Under the pieces are notes generated by a model, which made no database searches, was not told where the DNA came from, and worked only from the letters and a program-made list of their open reading frames with translations. 64,000 nucleotides of DNA from Muricea muricata (Eukaryota; Cnidaria; Anthozoa; Malacalcyonacea; Plexauridae). The stretch spans positions 18,214,460-18,278,459 of the forward strand of contig OY979717.1 in assembly GCA_963855995.1 (NCBI GenBank), written 5' to 3'. Position numbers and translations under genes: made by a program. This document shows positions 59,490 to 64,000 of this stretch, one piece after another. Each line of letters opens with the position of its first letter. The first letter of the stretch is position 1.

Positions 59490-60440
59490 CATATGCTACA
59501 AAATAAGCAATCACAAAGATACTCATTGTGCGCAGTGATGTCATAAGTTGCGTAATTATAGGTCGAATATATAAAGTTGAACTCGAAGAAGGGAGTAAGA
59601 AAAAGAAAGACCAAGAAAGTTACGTTGTCTGAGCGATCATTGTAATTCAATCAATAAATAGTTTGACAAAATTTTGTTTTATAGGCATTCTAATTATTAG
59701 ACTGCATGAATGCTCAAGAGGTTGAAATTTCTTGTTGCAGTACGTGTACCTCATGCAGTGTTGAGATCGGGATGGACATTCTCTATACGATTCGGTTGCC
59801 TATATTTGCATTAAATATACAATGTGTTAAAGGCCTGAAGATGACTGCTGATAACACTACCCAGAACCACTTAACATTCTACCCCACAGCAAATTTTTTT
59901 GTCTTCATTGACTTAAATTCTTTGGGATAGTTCTATTTGTAATTCGGTTAGGTTTAATATGTTTTAGGTTCATCCAGAAGACAATGCTTCCTGCCCAGAG
60001 AATTAAGAGCATGTAAAGAACCAAACTATAAAACTCTTGCCAGAATCGTGAACGAAGAAGTACCCTATGAACCTATTTACGCATAGTTATATATCTCTCC
60101 GAACTAATAACCCACCCAAAATAATTAATTCATATCAGACAGAGGGTTTAAAGAACTTTGTTATAGTTGGTAATTAATGTATTAATTCGACAGAAAGTTT
60201 TGTGATCTCATTACTATTAAATACAGCTAGTAATTTCAATTATTCTTAAATATTTCAATAGATATTTTATTGCACATAATACAATTGATCTAGCATATTT
60301 ATTGTACTGTGTATATGGTGTGTATTAATTATCGTGTAGCTCAGGGTTTTGTAACGCAAGATGATTTAAATAAACATAATAATCATCGGTATAAATTAAG
60401 AATGAAGAAGTTCTGGCGCAGGTAAAAAAGGACTCATTTC
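59490..60440. other. No gene seen
   Basis: Includes a reverse copy of the TATGCTACAAAATAAGCAAT segment (59490-59510) found in GPI intron 1. The 74-codon ORF at 59706-59930 has no recognisable content. Confidence 0.4.
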
Positions 60441-60603
60441 CAGTAGCGTAGCCAGCCCGAGGATTTAGTCCCGCTATGCAAATATTTCATGTTCATTGAC
60501 TGTGAAAACAATGAATTTCTAAAGAAATGAATAATGATAATAACTTGAAAATAACTTGAAATTTACATAGCGGGACTAAATTGTCGGGCTGGCTACGCCA
60601 CTG
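60441..60603. mobile_element. Complete hAT-type MITE, 163 bp
   Basis: Starts CAGTAGCGTAGCCAGCCCGA and ends TCGGGCTGGCTACGCCACTG. An 8-base direct repeat CTCATTTC flanks it at 60433-60440 and 60604-60611. The inner TIR contains TTTAGTCCCGCTATG and its complement. An 8-bp duplication and CAG...CTG ends fit the hAT superfamily. Confidence 0.9.
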
Positions 60604-60611
60604 CTCATTTC

Positions 60612-62999
60612 ACCTCGCTTTTCAGCTGCTGGTAGCTTCCTATATTGTCAGGCAGTGCGTCTGTCGTAATGAAATCGTCTGATTTAATACGCATTGCAAT
60701 TCAACGCTATTTTTTTTTGCATGAAGAACATGCATTCTTGATAGGCCCATGTATGCATATATTAATTGTACATGCCTTCTTTTTTTACCTACACAGATTG
60801 ATGATAATTTTGCCAGCACGGATCGTAAAGTATTCTAATTCAAAATTTTTAAAATAGCTTAAATCTAGTGATGTTTATGTAACTAGATTACTAATGGCAT
60901 TATTTCTTAGTTTAATTTAGATTTATTAAGGGTACTCTGGGGATAAATAACATCATTATTACTAAAGGGATTAGATTAGATTAGATTGTATTAGCACGCA
61001 TTTTGATATCCATTTTTTTCTTTTGAAAATGTTCATAATAGGGTCACGCAACGCTCTCAAAGACAAAAATCAAATTAAGCTGACTTTCTTTAAGAAACAC
61101 ACATTCTTATTAATACGTGTTTAATTGTTTCATTGAGAGAGATGGTAACGCATAAAATTTTAACCTAACTAATTTAACAAATGCAAAAAAGGCGAGAACT
61201 TAAATCAGCGGTAAAATGACTCATTTGATTGAATAATTGCAACGAAAACTCTCAGAAGATAGAGGGAAGTCTACTGTCGGAAATTGCCAACCAACATGCA
61301 GTATTACGCAAATCGTGCACATCTACTCTAAGAATCTTATGGTAAATTTTGTTTTATTAGATAGCTCCATAGATTATTGTGTCCAAGCTAAAATCTGCAG
61401 AACAACATTCTCAGTGGAATGAGCCTGAGTGGACGGAGAAAACCGAAATGTTCGGCAAACCTGAGCACTGATTTTGCCTCTAAGACGTTACTTGCTAAGA
61501 AGGGTACTGTAAGAAAGCTACTGTTTTAACCACTTCGCCAAACAAGCCACTCCTATACTAATTGTGTTGTCTGGTGGATCCAAATTTCCGAATCTGCGGA
61601 TTGTAAATTTTAGTCAGGTACCTAGCTAAGATATAGTCATATCGTCATTTAGTAATTGTTGCTCTATATTCTGAGTAGATCCTGTTTCGAAAAGGAAAAG
61701 CTGTTCCAGCGACGCAAAGCAAATCTCAAAAAATCAGCTACGCGATTGGTTATTTTATTTCGAAAATGTCCCACTCAATTCTATAGCATTAATTTATGGT
61801 TATAACTAGCAATAATGTAAAACGATGCCTCTGTTTGTCAGTTGTAAAACATTAAAGCTTCCACTATGACGTTTTTCCGAAGTTTGATGACGTGAAAAGA
61901 AAATTGTCTCTTTGTTACGCTTTACAATCTTAATTATTTAATTTATTTTTTTTCGACATAAACGCACGCAACATTGTCGCATGAGTACAAAAGAGTTTGT
62001 TTGTCCCACAGTATTGTAGATTGCTTGATAAGTCAGTTTGCGAGGTAAGGTTTCGGTGCTTTTTAAAGTGAAATCATGCTAAAACTTCTTTAATTTCTAA
62101 AGTAAACATTGATATGTGGATACGAAACACAGCACTATAATGTACTATATAGCGTTGTTTAGTACGCTATGTAACAAATAAATTCTCGTTACGAGGAATA
62201 GCATTTAACAATTACAATCTTACAGCCCTGCGTTTTCCATTTTCAGTGACATTGGCTGAGTGTGCTCTTAGACTTAATTCATTTGATACTGGTTGATTGG
62301 TGAGTACAACGTACGTTTTAGAAAATTATCACGCATGCATTTTCCTAATCGAGCATATATGCATGGAATGAACATTGCCCTCCGTAACGCCAGACGCCAA
62401 TATAGTATAAAAGGAAATTATTGCAATATAATATCATAGAACATAACGTTACTTCTGGAGTAAAAATGTTCAATCTCAGTACATTCCTGGCATAATGAAG
62501 TTACCCGCACGGGTCAAAAACAATAAAAATGAACTGAACGCGAGGCCTTTTTGAAGGTCAATATATATAGCTTCAAAGATGGCCGTCAAGTTATCGTTTC
62601 TAAATAATTATATAGAACTCGCTGTAAACAGGCCTTTTCCTTCTATCACACTTTCAGAAAAGGCCCCAGCAACAAGGTTAAATATAAGTGACCATGCAAG
62701 GTCCGTGGTGGGCCAAGGTTCAAGCCTAGGTCAAGTCGGCTTCCACTCAAAGTCTTAAAATAATCGAAAAGAATGGGCTGCCTTTACATTAAAACCAGCA
62801 AATATTATATGTCTTGTGCGTCTTAATTCTAGGATAAAGACGTTAAAATCCTGGGTCATCCATCTATTAAGCAATAAATCCACTGACCCATGCCAAGAGT
62901 GGGGAACACAATAAATCAATTGAAAATACCATTATATATATTATTTACATATTTGTAGCAATTATAACTACAGTTCGAGCTCGGATCGATCAATTTACG
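60612..62999. other. No gene seen
   Basis: AT-rich. AAGATGGCCGTCAAGTTATC with a following TAGAACTC.CTGT (62577-62626) is a diverged relative of the end motif in the 8.5-10.5 kb nest. No supported coding sequence. Confidence 0.4.
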
Positions 63000-63338
63000 A
63001 TGGGAAACAGTTTTCGTTGTTGGATTACAGGATGCACTGCGTCAGATCAAAATGGTCCGCCAGATAAGCTAGAAAACTACCAAGGCAAGGGAGTACGTGA
63101 GGCAATAAAGGAAGCAAATGAATATGTAGAAAAAAACTATGAAGATGGTTTTTGCACTGTTGGGTCTGATAACTTTTTAAAGTGCTGGAAATTAAAAGAG
63201 GGATGCAAAGCAAAGTTCATCAAGGAAATGTCTGAAAATGTCTTACTGTGTTACTACTATGGTTACTTAAAATTAGATAAGAAAACAGCGGCTGAGGTTG
63301 ATGCTGACAAGTTTAGTTACACCTATCTCTACTATTAA
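63000..63338 (+). CDS. Small hypothetical protein, possible N-myristoylation
   Basis: An intronless 112-codon ORF. It begins MGNSFRCW, where Gly2 and Ser4 suggest N-myristoylation; Cys7 could be palmitoylated. The middle is helical and charged (GVREAIKEANEYVEKNYEDG); the end is Tyr-rich (YYYGYLKLD, FSYTYLYY). The Met context TTACGATGG is good, and a TATATATATT lies about 65 bases upstream. No family is recognised. Chance ORFs of this length are rare but possible in this DNA, and no polyadenylation signal was found close by. If real, it is likely a membrane-associated small protein; that is inference. Confidence 0.4.
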   Translation: MGNSFRCWITGCTASDQNGPPDKLENYQGKGVREAIKEANEYVEKNYEDGFCTVGSDNFLKCWKLKEGCKAKFIKEMSENVLLCYYYGYLKLDKKTAAEVDADKFSYTYLYY

Positions 63339-63707
63339 ACAATGCATTGCAACGCGAAGGATTTTGCTCTACCTTTTTATTGCACGTAAAATAATAGTAT
63401 GTCAGTAATAACGGTATATATAACGGTAGTAAATAACAATATAGACAAGGATTAATTAAACAAGTTGTACTCATCATGATAAATTTTATATAAAAAACAT
63501 TTTCATTTTTCAAGATTTAGCTTCAACGAGCGCACAACATAAATTTTGCGTAATGTTCAGTTTCCGCAAGACGTTTTACACATTCTCCTGCATATTTAGC
63601 TTCGAGCCTGCATCTTTCTTCTTGCATCGAGTAAGAAATATTTTGTTTAAAGGCACTTCAGAAATTTTTTGACCTGATTATATCAACTAACGTGTTCAAT
63701 GACCATT

Positions 63708-64000
63708 TTAAGAAAGTTTATGAAAAGATTCATAAAAGAAACTATTGCTCTGAAGGTGGCTCCCAACACTTTTTTCAAGATTTGCGCCTGTATAATTATC
63801 GATTACAAATATTTTTTTGAAGCACAATCTTCGACATAGGTATACGGTCCCATCTTCAGGACCCTCGTTCTTGGATTCAGGATCTCCTGGTGGCCTTAGC
63901 AGGATGCATTTACATATTTCAGTGACAATCAAGTTTCCTTGATCAGATTCAAACCCAGCTGCAAGAATTTCTGCAGTCTCATCATTTCGAAACTTAAAAT
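63708..64000 (-). CDS. Partial exon of unknown gene at the right edge
   Basis: The minus-strand frame is open from the window edge to a stop at 63708, about 97 codons. It contains RNDETAEILAAGFESDQGN, IVTEICKCILLRPPGDPESK and EGPEDGTVYLCRR. There is no Met where a gene would start, so it would be an internal or last exon of a gene further right. A GTAAAT at about 63918 could be a donor instead, which would shorten the exon. I do not recognise the family. Confidence 0.3.
   Translation of the reverse strand, partial: FKFRNDETAEILAAGFESDQGNLIVTEICKCILLRPPGDPESKNEGPEDGTVYLCRRLCFKKIFVIDNYTGANLEKSVGSHLQSNSFFYESFHKLS

Overview
The window looks like nuclear DNA of an early-branching animal, most likely a cnidarian. 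The evidence is an AT-rich background, short exons with GT-AG introns, a glucose-6-phosphate isomerase gene of animal type split into 21 exons, and many small inverted-repeat transposons. Several protein fragments also resemble multigene families I recall as expanded in cnidarians: a kinase with an HND catalytic loop, a SAM-domain family, and a 'VDNG..D' DDE-like family. I cannot name the species.

Layout. 1-1.56 kb: minus-strand remains of a BEL/Pao-type retroelement gag, broken by frameshifts and running off the left edge. 1.84-3.05 kb: a small DNA element with perfect 36-bp terminal inverted repeats (TIRs) around two recombinase-like ORF pieces. 4.87-11.16 kb: a nest of inverted-repeat elements. 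The outermost has a 9-bp target duplication and long TIRs (Mutator-like). It holds a tRNA-like insertion in its left arm and a 2.5-kb block in its right arm, which itself contains a TA-flanked 2.3-kb element. 11.28-28.63 kb: a complete GPI gene (21 exons, 562 aa, plus strand), with introns holding MITEs, a LINE tail, a (TA)n array and poly-C runs. 28.6-34.7 kb: no gene seen, several foldback elements. 34.68-37.66 kb: a two-exon minus-strand gene for a 750-aa MACPF-domain protein without a visible signal peptide, convergent with GPI. 39.6-41.2 kb: a decayed DDE-like gene. 43.7-46.0 kb: a TTAA-flanked foldback element with arms over 500 bp. 48.05-53.43 kb: a complete, apparently very young Ty3/gypsy element with identical 250-bp LTRs, gag, pol and a textbook -1 frameshift site. 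54.9-59.5 kb: a segment bounded by two dense GAGTAAA/TTTACTC arrays that encloses a broken SAM exon, a broken kinase and an exon of an uncharacterised cnidarian-like family. 63.0-63.3 kb: a possible small N-myristoylated protein. 63.7-64.0 kb: an open minus-strand exon running off the right edge.

Two host genes look intact: GPI (glycolysis and gluconeogenesis) and the MACPF gene (possible membrane attack or pore role, inferred only from the domain). They do not form an obvious functional unit. Most of the rest is mobile DNA. The strongest points for a second look are the gypsy frameshift signal, the nested element ending about 110 bp before the GPI start codon, the long-arm TTAA foldback, and the GAGTAAA arrays flanking the SAM/kinase segment.
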